This document shows positions 5,128 to 5,253 of a stretch of DNA of 5,253 nucleotides, piece after piece (positions within the stretch are counted from its first letter, which is position 1; each line of letters begins with the position of its first letter). This DNA is from Candidatus Altimarinota bacterium (GTDB lineage Bacteria > Patescibacteriota > Gracilibacteria > UBA4473): assembly GCA_026982915.1 (NCBI GenBank), contig JALWQU010000168.1, positions 7,676-12,928 of the forward strand. The letters run 5' to 3'. The notes beneath the pieces are model-generated. The model saw only the letters and a list, made by a program, of their open reading frames with translations. It was not told where the DNA came from and made no database searches. Made by a program: the position numbers and the translations under genes.

Positions 5128-5253
5128 GTTTTAATCTGTTATTAATTTGTTGGTATTTTTTTCATCCTCTCCTTTTCAAAAAAAATCCATCGCCATTTCT
5201 TCCAGTTTGGCGCTTCGTATATTTTATTACGTATTTTTATTTTTTTTTTTTTT
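5128..5253. other. Non-coding edge ending in a T homopolymer
   Basis: No coding frame is recognisable in either direction. The window finishes in an AT-only stretch with 14 consecutive T residues (5240-5253). The only nearby hairpin (CGTA/TACG, 5216-5231) has a four-pair stem, too weak to call a terminator confidently. The homopolymer could be the tail of a terminator for a plus-strand gene or simply a contig end. Confidence 0.5.

Noticed and set aside
1..5253. Alternative genetic code (TGA as glycine, as in Gracilibacteria)
   Set aside because: All intact genes read through their full domains with the standard code and contain no in-frame TGA, and glycines use GGN codons.
1..5253. CRISPR array or phage-defence operon
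   Set aside because: No regularly spaced repeats and no recognisable Cas or defence proteins were found on either strand.

Overview
The window reads as accessory-type chromosome from a small-genome, AT-rich bacterium. It most resembles Patescibacteria (Candidate Phyla Radiation). That placement is an inference from three things: a secreted lamin-tail/PKD protein of a kind common there, the C-terminal signature of a large serine recombinase typical of those genomes, and compact AT-rich spacers. The standard bacterial code fits. All five intact genes end in TAA or TAG, and none needs TGA as a sense codon.

Left part (1-750): a two-gene minus-strand operon, DUF4160 then DUF2442, overlapping by one base. 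A clear sigma70-type promoter places the predicted transcription start on the ATG itself.

Middle (about 675-1720): a graveyard of mobile DNA beside a tRNA gene. It holds a minus-strand, frameshifted C-terminal remnant of a DDE (IS4-like) transposase, flanked by two hairpins whose T-tracts point outward. It also holds a plus-strand C-terminal remnant of a large serine recombinase, with a stop codon inside its conserved tail. Both run up to a tRNA-Asn(GTT) gene with its own consensus promoter, encoded CCA and intrinsic terminator.

Right part (1796-5253): thyA-family gene on plus, divergent from the tRNA. Its promoter is again spaced so that the mRNA would begin at the ATG. It converges on a minus-strand pair, a secreted LTD-LTD-PKD protein followed 53 bases later by guanylate kinase (gmk).

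ThyA and Gmk both serve deoxynucleotide/nucleotide metabolism, but they face each other and do not form an operon. The most interesting point is that the thymidylate synthase homologue carries Asp (residue 181) where canonical dUMP-specific enzymes carry Asn. This is the substitution associated with dCMP-specific members such as T4 dCMP hydroxymethylase.
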